A DNA stretch of 22,923 nucleotides, taken from a virus. Positions 13,045 through 21,504 of this stretch are shown here, in pieces. The notes below the pieces were generated by a model. The model was given only the letters and a program-made list of their open reading frames with translations. It had not been told where the DNA came from and did not search any database. The first letter of the stretch is position 1, and the number at the start of each line of letters is the position of its first letter. Both the position numbers and the translations under genes were made by a program. The stretch is taken from positions 1-22,923 of IMG/VR virus record IMGVR_UViG_3300006340_000613, one strand, 5' to 3'.

Positions 13045-13467
13045 TTATACTGCCTCCTTTTCATATGAAATCCATTTAATTCTTCCTTCTAACATCCTAC
13101 AATCTGTTTGTTTGGAAATTGGTTTTTCAAACATTGTCTTTGCGTTGCCAGGTTTAAACATCCTACTATGTGATATTGTAATATGTGGTGAACCTTTATC
13201 ACTTCTTTTTAATCTTTTATATGATTTAGTTAAATGCATATCACTTACCCAAAATGCCTCTATATTTTTATTTGCTCTTATATGGTCAACATAAACATCA
13301 ACCTTTTTATCAATCAATTTATTCAACTTGTCAAAAGTTTTATTGTCTGGTTTATATGCAAGTGTAATATGGTCACCTACTACAACATCCATTGTTGCTT
13401 TTCTTTTTACAACATCACAGGATTTCTTATTTAATACAACTGCATAATATCCGTTATTCATATTCAT
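13045..13467 (-). CDS. Probable 2H phosphoesterase-like protein
   Basis: A 140-aa protein with two HxT motifs, GDHITLAY (H33, T35) and SPHITISH (H95, T97), spaced 62 residues apart. Paired HxT/S motifs on a small alpha/beta protein are the signature of the 2H phosphoesterase superfamily, which cleaves cyclic phosphodiesters and 2',3'-cyclic ends in RNA. Members include LigT-like RNA enzymes, tRNA-ligase CPDase domains and the phage anti-CBASS protein Acb1. Which of these it resembles cannot be settled by eye. It opens a four-gene unit with the 52-aa membrane protein, the zinc-ribbon protein and bS21, downstream of a strong hairpin. The ribosome site is weak. Confidence 0.7.
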   Translation of the reverse strand: MNMNNGYYAVVLNKKSCDVVKRKATMDVVVGDHITLAYKPDNKTFDKLNKLIDKKVDVYVDHIRANKNIEAFWVSDMHLTKSYKRLKRSDKGSPHITISHSRMFKPGNAKTMFEKPISKQTDCRMLEGRIKWISYEKEAV

Positions 13468-13477
13468 AATTCTTTCT

Positions 13478-13524
13478 AGTGTTAGCGAAGGCGGACCACT
13501 AAATCCGCCTTCAGGACTTACACT
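13478..13524 (-). other. Strong intergenic hairpin between the MoxR-like gene and the 2H gene
   Basis: A perfect 9-bp GC-rich stem, GAAGGCGGA (13512-13504) with TCCGCCTTC (13495-13487), carries an 8-base loop. An outer AGTGT/ACACT pairing extends it. No run of T follows on either strand, so it is not a standard terminator. It ends about 10 nt before the 2H gene start. Confidence 0.8.
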
Positions 13525-13538
13525 ATGATTTGAGAGAT

Positions 13539-14777
13539 TTAGACAACATCATCTTTATCTTCTTCGTCATCTGACTCACTCTCATTGTCTTTCACTTGTT
13601 CTGCTACTTCGGCTTTTCTAGACTCTTCGGCAATCTGCTCAGCAGTTGCCCCAGCGTCAACTTTACCATATAACTCTACAAATGAATTCTTTGTATCATC
13701 ATCAAATCTATTAGTACAAACTTCAATAGCTTTTTGTTTATCATTAAAGATAGTATATGCTTGTATGATATGTACCAATCTTCTTGTTGAGATAATCTCA
13801 TCAACACCGCCATCAAAATAAGTTTTTCTGATAACGTCTGCCCAAGTCACTAGTTTTTGGCAAAAGTCTTTATTCTTTTTACCACTTTTTTCCAGATTTT
13901 TAATTAAGATTCTTTCTTCTATCTTAACACTTGGATATTTTTGTTCAAATGTGATTGGAAATCTTTCCAAAAATGCCTCATTAAGAACATTAGTTCCGAT
14001 AAACTTACCGTCTTCTGAACCTTGTCCTTTAGTATTAGCAGTTGCTATCACATTAAATCCTTTTAAAGGTTTTATGTACTTATTAATCTTCTTAACAAAG
14101 ATTCCAGAACCTTCAAGAATTGGTTGTAAACACATTATCTTATTACTTGCAAGGTCTATCTCATCAAGTAAAAGAATTGCGCCTCTTTCCATTGCTTCTA
14201 TAACAGGACCATTTTGCCATACAGTTTGACCTTCTCTTAATCTATAACCGCCTAACAAATCATCCTCGTCTGTTTCTATTGTTACGTTAACTCTAATAAG
14301 TTCACGTCTGTTTTCGGCACACGCTTGAGTAACTCCCAAGGTTTTACCATTTCCTGACAATCCTGTAATAAATACTGGATAAAACATTCCAGATTTTATA
14401 ATAGATTTTAAATCAGGTTGATTACCAAATGATACAAATGTTGTTTCCTTTTTAGGAACAATATCGCCTGTTAAAGATGAAACAATATAAGCAGCTTCGC
14501 TGACTTTATTATCCTTTTCTTCAACAACTTTAGGTTTAGATACTACTTCTTTTTTATCTACAACCTTATCATCTATGTTTGGTAATTTAAACAAACCCCT
14601 ACCAATTTTGTAGTGTTTATTTTTTGTTAACCATTGTGGAGCATATGCATAACCAAATTCTTTATTGGCAGCTTTCAACTCATTTTTAGTTAACTCATCT
14701 TTGCCATACATTTTTAATGCGTGTATTACAAAGTCTTTTTGTTTTTGATTTAACATAGTGTTTTCACGTCCTTTCAT
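13539..14777 (-). CDS. cobS: MoxR/CobS-like AAA+ ATPase
   Basis: A 412-aa AAA+ ATPase of the MoxR/CobS group. Walker A is GLSGNGKT (139-146), Walker B is ILLLDEID (201-208), followed by a sensor-1 region ATANTKGQGSEDGKF and the arginine-finger stretch LERF near 270-273. Residues 8-70 form a small N-terminal domain (MLNQKQKDFVIHALKMYGKD) and the end is a very acidic tail. CobS is a cobaltochelatase subunit, but related MoxR proteins act as chaperones with VWA partners. The VWA gene directly upstream fits that pairing. The start may be Met8 (14756): the first ATG lies about 8 nt from the predicted transcript start, and AAAGGA stands 12 nt before Met8. Confidence 0.9.
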   Translation of the reverse strand: MKGRENTMLNQKQKDFVIHALKMYGKDELTKNELKAANKEFGYAYAPQWLTKNKHYKIGRGLFKLPNIDDKVVDKKEVVSKPKVVEEKDNKVSEAAYIVSSLTGDIVPKKETTFVSFGNQPDLKSIIKSGMFYPVFITGLSGNGKTLGVTQACAENRRELIRVNVTIETDEDDLLGGYRLREGQTVWQNGPVIEAMERGAILLLDEIDLASNKIMCLQPILEGSGIFVKKINKYIKPLKGFNVIATANTKGQGSEDGKFIGTNVLNEAFLERFPITFEQKYPSVKIEERILIKNLEKSGKKNKDFCQKLVTWADVIRKTYFDGGVDEIISTRRLVHIIQAYTIFNDKQKAIEVCTNRFDDDTKNSFVELYGKVDAGATAEQIAEESRKAEVAEQVKDNESESDDEEDKDDVV

Positions 14778-14791
14778 ATTCTTATAGGTAT

Positions 14792-14820
14792 ATTATAAAG
14801 GACTTTTTGATAAAAGTCAA
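14792..14820 (-). promoter_or_regulatory. Sigma70-like promoter for the MoxR/CobS-like gene
   Basis: TTGACT (14820-14815), a 17-nt spacer and TATAAT (14797-14792, perfect). It lies in the 83-nt gap after the VWA gene. The predicted transcript start is near 14785. Confidence 0.75.
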
Positions 14821-14860
14821 CCCATAAAATACCCTTATTTTTCAATGTTTTTTTCATTAT

Positions 14861-17203
14861 TTAAGCAACCTCCGCTATAAATTTGTTTAAAAGTACTCTT
14901 GAAACTAAACGATTCTTCATAGATTTTCCGAAGATTCTTTTTAGTTCGCCTTTTGTTCCTTTATTGATTTTTGCTGTTTGCAAATCAAAATTCTCTACTC
15001 TTAATGCTCTTCCGTCTAATAAGAAATACTTGTCATATCCTTTACTTGGAACATCAACACTTTTTTCTTTAGTCATTTGTTTTCTTAATTTGTTTATTCT
15101 ATTTTCTTTGTCTGACCAATCTTTATAATCATCAATAAATTTTTCAATATCCCAACGTCTAACTCTTTTAAGTATATAAAATCCTACATTTGTTACTCCC
15201 CAAGAAGTTTTTAAAATTTCTAATAACGTTGATGTAAGTTCTCCAGAATAACGACCTGGTATATATCTTTTTTTCTTATGTTCTATAACTACTTGATTAT
15301 CATAATCAATATGTTTAGGTGCCCAAGTTCTACCTTCTTTTTTCATTTGTTTTAATTCTAATTTATCAACCACATCCTCTTCTCTTAAATCTGATATATC
15401 TACTATCTGATTATTTCTAAAACTGTTAGCGCCACCGTCTGTTAATGTTATAAACGTAAGTTTTTCAACACCATATTTTTTCTGAAATCTAGGTATCAAT
15501 GTATTACATACAAGTAATGCTTCATTTAATGGAGTATTTCCTAAATTATATTGGTCTGGCATACCGTAATTTGTTCCTTGTGATATTTCAAGCGAATCTC
15601 TTCTTGACCATCTAGTATCATAATCTTTTGCCATATGATATAAGTATGTTAATGATTCTTCTAATTCAGTTTTTGACATTCTATGACTAGCACAATTTAC
15701 TAGTTTAAATTCATCAAAACATAAGTCACCTGGTTTATAATTCCAAAATGGTTTTTCTTTATTTCTTTCTTCTTGTGATTTTCTCCAACTTCTTTCACTT
15801 GTAAAGAAATAAACCTCATAAGGTATATTAACTTTATTAACAAAATCTATCAAGTTAATTAATTGTTCTACAGTATTCTTTAAACAATCACTCATTGAAC
15901 CTGACCAATCAAGTAACATTATCATACCGTGGTTTTTACCATCTGGTATAATAGTCATCTTTTTAAATATGTCTTCACTAAATTTATAATCTTTTAATTT
16001 TAAAGGATCAATAACTCCAGTTTTATCTGTACTTGCTCTCTTATAAGCAGTAGCAGCTTTTTTCATTTCAAATTCTTTAACAAGATACATAACTGTCTTT
16101 TTATTTTTTTTTCTAAATGTTTTAAATTTATCTTTTATCCATAATTGATATTCTGGAACAGAATCCCATTGTTTTCTAGCAGTACTAATATGATTTCTAA
16201 AGTCTTTTAAAAATGTTTTATATGAAGTTAAACACATATCAAGATTAGGTTCTGGTAATTTACCATAAAAATAACTTGTTTTTTTATCTAACAATGAATC
16301 TTTTTTTTGTTCAAAAGAATCATTAGTAATTGATTTTAATTTCTTTTTAGGGTGTTCACCGCCAGCACCTTTAGCGTGTTTAGTTGGTTCTGCTTTTTTA
16401 ATATCTGTTTTATCTTTATCTTTTTTTTCATCACTATCAGCAGTATTATTTTGTTCATTTAAATCATCTTTTTTCTTATCTTCTTCCGACTCTTTAGACT
16501 CACCATCACTCATTTCTTTTTCATTTGATTTGCCTTCGTCTTCTGATTGGTCTTCAGGTGGTTTATCATCTAAATCATAATTTACTGTTATTGGATGGTC
16601 ATCAAAATTTGGTAATTTCTTCATTTGGTCTACTTGTTTTTTCTGCCAATTAAGCATTTCTTTAGCAACTCTAACAACATCTGTAAATGATTTAATTGCG
16701 TCAACTTTTTTCAACCATTGTTTTGCTTTATTATCAAATATAAATGGTAATCTATCACTTGATTTTGACCTAATATTAATCTTATCAATTATCATTAAAT
16801 CTTTGTTTATATCTTTACCCTTTAAAGCAAAGAAGTTTTGTTTTTCTAATATATCAAATCCGCTGATATAATTTCTAACAACTCCTGGGTATTTTTTTTG
16901 AATTTTTTTATCTATTCTTGTATCTTCTAATACATTAACGTAAGTTCTTAACTCATCATCATCTTGAATTTTTTTCCAACCATTTTGTGGGGTAAATAAT
17001 GCGTGGGCACATTCGTGAGCAATCAACATATCATATACATCACCTGATTGTTCTTTAAATATAGGGAGAGTTAATACACGAGTCTTTGTATTAAAACTCG
17101 CTGTTGATACGTTGTTATGTTGTATGATTATATTTTCTGTTGCAAGTAGTTTTGCTAACTGACTTTTAGTGTCTAAATTAATTGTAGTGTGTCCCTTTGT
17201 CAT
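14861..17203 (-). CDS. Large VWA protein with zinc-peptidase-like N-terminus (CobT-like)
   Basis: A 780-aa protein. The N-terminal domain has a zinc-peptidase signature, LIAHECAHALF (HExxH at 63-67), with LEDTRID (E93) as the likely third ligand. Residues 205-300 form a highly charged, low-complexity linker rich in Asp, Glu and Lys. The C-terminal half is a von Willebrand A domain with MIDAS residues DWSGSMS (432-437), GNTPLNEAL (T557) and ITLTDGG (D589). The linker-VWA layout recalls CobT, partner of CobS, but the HExxH domain points to a peptidase-like or metal-binding role. The MoxR/CobS-like ATPase follows. No ribosome site is seen; the predicted start site is about 5 nt before the ATG. 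Confidence 0.9.
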   Translation of the reverse strand: MTKGHTTINLDTKSQLAKLLATENIIIQHNNVSTASFNTKTRVLTLPIFKEQSGDVYDMLIAHECAHALFTPQNGWKKIQDDDELRTYVNVLEDTRIDKKIQKKYPGVVRNYISGFDILEKQNFFALKGKDINKDLMIIDKINIRSKSSDRLPFIFDNKAKQWLKKVDAIKSFTDVVRVAKEMLNWQKKQVDQMKKLPNFDDHPITVNYDLDDKPPEDQSEDEGKSNEKEMSDGESKESEEDKKKDDLNEQNNTADSDEKKDKDKTDIKKAEPTKHAKGAGGEHPKKKLKSITNDSFEQKKDSLLDKKTSYFYGKLPEPNLDMCLTSYKTFLKDFRNHISTARKQWDSVPEYQLWIKDKFKTFRKKNKKTVMYLVKEFEMKKAATAYKRASTDKTGVIDPLKLKDYKFSEDIFKKMTIIPDGKNHGMIMLLDWSGSMSDCLKNTVEQLINLIDFVNKVNIPYEVYFFTSERSWRKSQEERNKEKPFWNYKPGDLCFDEFKLVNCASHRMSKTELEESLTYLYHMAKDYDTRWSRRDSLEISQGTNYGMPDQYNLGNTPLNEALLVCNTLIPRFQKKYGVEKLTFITLTDGGANSFRNNQIVDISDLREEDVVDKLELKQMKKEGRTWAPKHIDYDNQVVIEHKKKRYIPGRYSGELTSTLLEILKTSWGVTNVGFYILKRVRRWDIEKFIDDYKDWSDKENRINKLRKQMTKEKSVDVPSKGYDKYFLLDGRALRVENFDLQTAKINKGTKGELKRIFGKSMKNRLVSRVLLNKFIAEVA

Positions 17204-17214
17204 TTTCTATACTA

Positions 17215-17243
17215 ATGGTATCACCATTTAATATAAAAGTCAA
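17215..17243 (-). promoter_or_regulatory. Sigma70-like promoter for the VWA gene
   Basis: TTGACT (17243-17238), a 17-nt spacer and TACCAT (17220-17215, four of six). The -35 and following bases (TTGACTTTTAT) repeat those of the MoxR-gene promoter. The -10 ends 11 nt before the ATG, so the leader would be very short. Confidence 0.5.
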
Positions 17244-17278
17244 TACCTAATAACCCTTGATTTTACTGGGTTTTTTGA

Positions 17279-18442
17279 CTACTTTTTTTGAAAAATGAAA
17301 ACTGGCTCGTATTTTGCACCTGATTCTTGCGAGGATAACTGTAATTTGTATGTATCCGTATGTGTAAATCCTTCTTCTACAGCAATTCGTACTGTATCAT
17401 CTTCAAAGGTTTTATGTGATTTAATGTTCGCTACATTTAACCCCATATGTCTACCTTTTTTTAATCCTTTATATGCATTTTGTATTGTTGTTCTTAAAAA
17501 TCCATTGTTCCACGCTTCAGCACCATCATATTGTTTAAATGATTGTCCATCTTCTTCACCATATTGTTCCCAATTAAAATAAGGTGGACTTGTAAATGCA
17601 AAATCTAACGATTCTTCTTTTGGTTGAAACACCTCACTACCACACTTGTTTAAAAAGTAATGTCTATTCTCTCTACCAAAATCTTTCTTAATCTCTTGTA
17701 GTCCTTTAAACGTTTTTTCTGCTGGATCAGTACCTACATAGTTAATATCTGCTATAATTGCACCTAATATACGACCACCATATCCCATTGACATATCCCA
17801 TACCATAGCTCCTGGAAATGCAAAATGTGAGTATAAACACGCCGCTGCTGTAGGTCTAAAATTAGATACACATTGAGTTCCTGTATATCTTCTTAATAAA
17901 GACCTCATTATACTTTCTGATTTGTGTTTTAATTTAGGTGATATTTCAATTGTTTCACCATATAAATTATCATTAATAGGCATTATATTATCTACTGATA
18001 CTTTACCAAAGAAACTACCTGTTAATAGTTTACGTATTCCTTTTTTAAAGTGTTCTTCACTTTCATATATCTCCATAGGAGTTTTCATCTTACCACATCT
18101 GATACCAAAACTATGTGGCATATATGACCACGCTAAAGATAGACCTGTTTGATTGGGTTTAATAACTTTTTCTTTAGTTAATAAATTTTTACAATCATCA
18201 TATGATGGTAATGCGTTAAACTGTGCTTCTCTATACTGTTTATCAGTAGCATAATAAGGAAATCCTCTTTTCATCCAATACTCATAAATCATATCAATAT
18301 TAGATTGTAATTCTTCTTCATCTGTATATCTTGAAACACCTTTTTTGTTGCCCTTACTAGTAATAAGGTCTTCACCTGTTGCTTCTACACCAAATGCTTC
18401 CAATGCATTTTTTGTATCAGTTCTATTTGTTAACTTTTTCAT
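17279..18442 (-). CDS. DNA methyltransferase (amino-MTase, SPPY motif)
   Basis: A 387-aa S-adenosylmethionine-dependent methyltransferase. Motif I is VWDMSMGYGGRILGA (214-228), an acidic residue in YVGTDP (D239) binds the cofactor, and catalytic motif IV is TSPPYF (284-289). Motif I before motif IV places it in the alpha/gamma order; SPPY occurs in N4-cytosine and some N6-adenine enzymes, so the base is uncertain. The first 190 residues may hold target recognition. No restriction endonuclease lies beside it, so it is probably an orphan enzyme that guards phage DNA or alters gene expression. It overlaps the deformylase by 4 nt. Confidence 0.87.
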   Translation of the reverse strand: MKKLTNRTDTKNALEAFGVEATGEDLITSKGNKKGVSRYTDEEELQSNIDMIYEYWMKRGFPYYATDKQYREAQFNALPSYDDCKNLLTKEKVIKPNQTGLSLAWSYMPHSFGIRCGKMKTPMEIYESEEHFKKGIRKLLTGSFFGKVSVDNIMPINDNLYGETIEISPKLKHKSESIMRSLLRRYTGTQCVSNFRPTAAACLYSHFAFPGAMVWDMSMGYGGRILGAIIADINYVGTDPAEKTFKGLQEIKKDFGRENRHYFLNKCGSEVFQPKEESLDFAFTSPPYFNWEQYGEEDGQSFKQYDGAEAWNNGFLRTTIQNAYKGLKKGRHMGLNVANIKSHKTFEDDTVRIAVEEGFTHTDTYKLQLSSQESGAKYEPVFIFQKK

Positions 18443-19026
18443 TTCTTACCTAATTTTGTTCTTGCCTCCCATACTTTAAAACTCTTCGTTGCTTTCTTTC
18501 TTGCCATATCTAATTTCATTTTACTTGCAAGTTCAGTAAAATTTCTACCTATCATATGGTCATATTCGTGTTGAAATATCCTACTTATTTGACCATCTAA
18601 ATTTCCTTCTTTCAAATCACCCTTTTCATCTGTATATTTTACTACAACTTTTCTTGGTCTTGCTAAAGATAAAAATAAAAAAGGATATGTTAAACAACCT
18701 TCTTTCAATACTACAGTTTCCATACTTGTTGATATAATCATAGGATTAAAACAAGTCATTTTTAAACCTTTTTCTAATGACATATGGTCACCCATTACAA
18801 ACATATTAAAAGGTAACCCTACTTGATTAGCAGATAATCCTATACCACCATATTTTAACATTGTTTTAAACATAAGGTCAGATACTTCTTTTCTATCCTT
18901 AAAGTTATGTTCTTTTAATAAATCATCCGTCCAAGGTGCTATAGATGACCTAACTCTAGGGTCATCTTGTGGTATTAATCTTAATTCTCTTTCTTTCTTT
19001 TCTTCTTCTAATTTAAATTCTGCCAT
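18439..19026 (-). CDS. def: Peptide deformylase
   Basis: A 195-aa enzyme that removes the formyl group from new proteins at the ribosome exit. All three signatures are present: GIGLSANQVG (61-70), EGCLTYP (109-115) with the metal ligand C111, and QHEYDHM (152-158) with H153, E154 and H157. The first 20 residues are a charged extension, and the C-terminal basic tail (MARKKATKSFKVWEARTKLG) might contact the ribosome. Marine phages often carry deformylases, thought to maintain fast protein turnover during infection. It lies 1 nt from gp46 and overlaps the methyltransferase by 4 nt. Confidence 0.96.
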   Translation of the reverse strand: MAEFKLEEEKKERELRLIPQDDPRVRSSIAPWTDDLLKEHNFKDRKEVSDLMFKTMLKYGGIGLSANQVGLPFNMFVMGDHMSLEKGLKMTCFNPMIISTSMETVVLKEGCLTYPFLFLSLARPRKVVVKYTDEKGDLKEGNLDGQISRIFQHEYDHMIGRNFTELASKMKLDMARKKATKSFKVWEARTKLGKK

Positions 19027-19027
19027 A

Positions 19028-20743
19028 TTATATCCTATCTAACACTGTAAAGTTTTGGTGTTTTTTATACTTAACTATATTTGTAAATTTATCAAACATT
19101 ATATCTCCTTTATGTGAAATAATAAAAACATTTTCGTTAGATAATTTTTGTATTATCTTAAAGAAATCATCTGTACCTGACATATCTAAACTTGAATCAA
19201 ATATCTCATCTAATATTAACAAGTTAGTATTTGTACTATTTTTTAAACGTGCAATATCTCTCCACGTAAACAATAACGCAAGGTCTATTCTCATCTTTTC
19301 ACCTTCGCTAAAATTATTATAATTAAATGTATCTCTAAATCTACTCTTTACCGTTTCATTAAACTCTTCATCTAAATGGAATGATACATAAAAATCCATT
19401 GCCTGTAAATACTTATTAATTAAATTGTTCATAATAGGTATATACTTTTTAATAATTTGTGCCTTAGCACCTTTATCATTTAATACAACTCTTAATACAT
19501 CTTGATATTTTTTATCTTCAACAACTTTATCTAAATCTTCTTTACAAACCTTTAACGAATCTTTCATATCTTGTAAATCTTTTCTAATCTTTATTATATC
19601 AGCATCCTTATTTTGAAACACTTTTAAATCTTCTTCTATATTATCACTATGAGATTTTAAACTTTCTAATGAAGTTTCTACCTTTGATAAATCAACATTT
19701 AAATTATATATTTTTTCTGATACTTTATTATATTCACCAACTTTAGTTTCCATATTTACAATTTCTTGTAATAATTGTTTCATACCTTCTTTTAATTTAT
19801 TAATTTTCTTTCTCTCTAGGTCACACTTTTGATGTTTAAAAGTTGGGTGTAATGGTTGTGTACAAGTAGGACACACATCATTTTCTTCAAAAAATTTTAA
19901 AGATTTTCTATGTCTAGTTAAATTATTCTCAATCTTTGCTTCTAATTTAGATAATGTGGTTGTCTTCATATCAACCTTATCTCTATCTTTTACACACTCT
20001 TTTGATGAAATAATATTTTCATTAAGTTCTTTTATCTTCTTTACAAATGCTAACCGATCCTCTTCATTTTTGTCTAACACCCTTTTTTTGTGTGTTTGGA
20101 CGTCTATATCCTTGTGGAGAAGAGTATCCAAGTACTTTGCTTCAGTCTGATACTTGGTTTCTATAAGTTCACAATGATGGCGGACTTCTGTTATTTTATT
20201 CTGTAAATCACTTTGTTGTCCACGTAAGATATGGTCCATTCTAGTAAATGCTCTTATGTCTAAAATCTCTTCAACTACTTCTCTTCTAAAACTTGCTCTC
20301 ATTTTCATAAATGGTTGATAGGAAGAAGACCCTAATAGTACTACTTGACAAAATGACCTATAGTTACACCTCATAATATTTGTTTCAAGATATTTTTGAT
20401 AATCAATAGTACTTGCGTCTTGACTTATTAACTCTCCATTACAATGTATTTCAAAAAAATTAGGTTTAACTCCTCTTCTAACAATATACTCTTTTGGTCC
20501 TACACTAAAATATAATTCAACCTCACAACCACCATTATTAATAGTATTAACCATTTGGTCTTTCTTAATAATACGAAACGGTCTATTGAATAATGCAAAA
20601 CATAAGGCGTCTAATAGAGTTGACTTACCACTTCCATTTGAGCCTATAATTAAAGTTAAATGAGATTTATTTAAATCAATAACAATTGGAACATTGCCAG
20701 TTGATAAAAAATTCTTGTAAGATATTTTCTTAAACTGTATCAT
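19028..20743 (-). CDS. 46: Recombination nuclease subunit, Rad50-like (T4 gp46)
   Basis: ATPase subunit of the gp46-gp47 nuclease, the phage Rad50-Mre11, which resects DNA ends for recombination-dependent replication. Walker A is GSNGSGKST (34-42), the signature is FSEGEKMRIDLALL (478-491), and Walker B is LLILDEIFDSSLD (508-520). Two long coiled-coil arms meet at a CPTC zinc hook (C291, C294). At 571 aa it matches T4 gp46 (about 560 aa). No clear ribosome site precedes the ATG. It lies between the second oxygenase and deformylase, in the same unit as gp47. Confidence 0.97.
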   Translation of the reverse strand: MIQFKKISYKNFLSTGNVPIVIDLNKSHLTLIIGSNGSGKSTLLDALCFALFNRPFRIIKKDQMVNTINNGGCEVELYFSVGPKEYIVRRGVKPNFFEIHCNGELISQDASTIDYQKYLETNIMRCNYRSFCQVVLLGSSSYQPFMKMRASFRREVVEEILDIRAFTRMDHILRGQQSDLQNKITEVRHHCELIETKYQTEAKYLDTLLHKDIDVQTHKKRVLDKNEEDRLAFVKKIKELNENIISSKECVKDRDKVDMKTTTLSKLEAKIENNLTRHRKSLKFFEENDVCPTCTQPLHPTFKHQKCDLERKKINKLKEGMKQLLQEIVNMETKVGEYNKVSEKIYNLNVDLSKVETSLESLKSHSDNIEEDLKVFQNKDADIIKIRKDLQDMKDSLKVCKEDLDKVVEDKKYQDVLRVVLNDKGAKAQIIKKYIPIMNNLINKYLQAMDFYVSFHLDEEFNETVKSRFRDTFNYNNFSEGEKMRIDLALLFTWRDIARLKNSTNTNLLILDEIFDSSLDMSGTDDFFKIIQKLSNENVFIISHKGDIMFDKFTNIVKYKKHQNFTVLDRI

Positions 20744-20760
20744 AATATAAAACTTAAAAA

Positions 20761-21504
20761 CTATCCAATCTCAGCTGCCTTATGTGTATCTAAAACCTGT
20801 TTTTGAGGAGGTTCCACTTTTGATTTTTCAGAAGGGTGCATAAAATATAAATTACCAGATACACTTATTCTTTCTCCTGGAGTTCTAAAAGGTATTACTT
20901 CGTGTCTTAACGGACAAGGAAACATCCACATATATCCTGGTTCAGGATCATATGCACAGGTATGCTCTGCCCATTTTGTAGGAGAATTTTCACCATATTT
21001 AAATAATATACCACCTGGACCATAACTAGTACCTTCATATTTTTTTCTTTCTTCAGCTAAATCTGGTGTTTTTAAATATATAACCCAAGTTAACATTCCA
21101 TTATGTACGTGTTCAGGATTATGTTCTGTTTCTTTCATATAATTAATCCATAAGCCTAATAATGAAAATGATTTTGTCCATTGTGGTTCTGAATATTGTG
21201 TCCTACACCATTTACAATTTCCTTCAACATATTCATTTACATAAGGTTGAAACTCTTTTACGAACCACTCCTTATCTTTCTCTTCATAATCTCTTTGGTC
21301 AGCTAATACACCTGCTAGGTGTTTATTACCTGAACCTACTTTTTTTGGTTTGCCTCTTTCTAAAAGTCCTTCTATTAATTCGTTATGGACTTTATAATGT
21401 GCAACATATGGTCCAAAATTCATATGACCCAATGTTTCTATTTGTCTTACTCTTTCTCTATTCATATTAGTTGTCCCAGTATCCTCTACCTTAAAATTAG
21501 CCAT
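20761..21504 (-). CDS. 2OG-Fe(II) oxygenase, paralogue of the one near gp62
   Basis: A 247-aa dioxygenase related to the gene at 6785-7459. Iron ligands are likely H132 and H134 (NPEHVHNG) and H201 (FPCPLRHEV), and R212 in ERISVSGN should bind 2-oxoglutarate. The shared blocks FGPYV/FGPVI, HLAG, WINYMK/WINFMK and FKYGE support common descent. It has an N-terminal extension and a pair of Cys (NCKWCRTQ, C97 and C100) absent from its sister. It overlaps gp47 by 8 nt and sits between gp47 and gp46. The substrate is unknown. Confidence 0.88.
   Translation of the reverse strand: MANFKVEDTGTTNMNRERVRQIETLGHMNFGPYVAHYKVHNELIEGLLERGKPKKVGSGNKHLAGVLADQRDYEEKDKEWFVKEFQPYVNEYVEGNCKWCRTQYSEPQWTKSFSLLGLWINYMKETEHNPEHVHNGMLTWVIYLKTPDLAEERKKYEGTSYGPGGILFKYGENSPTKWAEHTCAYDPEPGYMWMFPCPLRHEVIPFRTPGERISVSGNLYFMHPSEKSKVEPPQKQVLDTHKAAEIG

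Noticed and set aside
690-13335. Other TGTCAA/AGTCAA boxes (for example near 693, 2478, 9842, 11508, 13328)
   Set aside because: They lie deep within coding sequence and do not precede a gene start, so they are treated as chance.
17252-17276. AACCC/GGGTT hairpin followed by six T on the plus strand
   Set aside because: It would terminate plus-strand transcripts, but no plus-strand gene exists. On the minus strand the hairpin has only 5 bp and no U-tract, so I do not call it a terminator for the methyltransferase.
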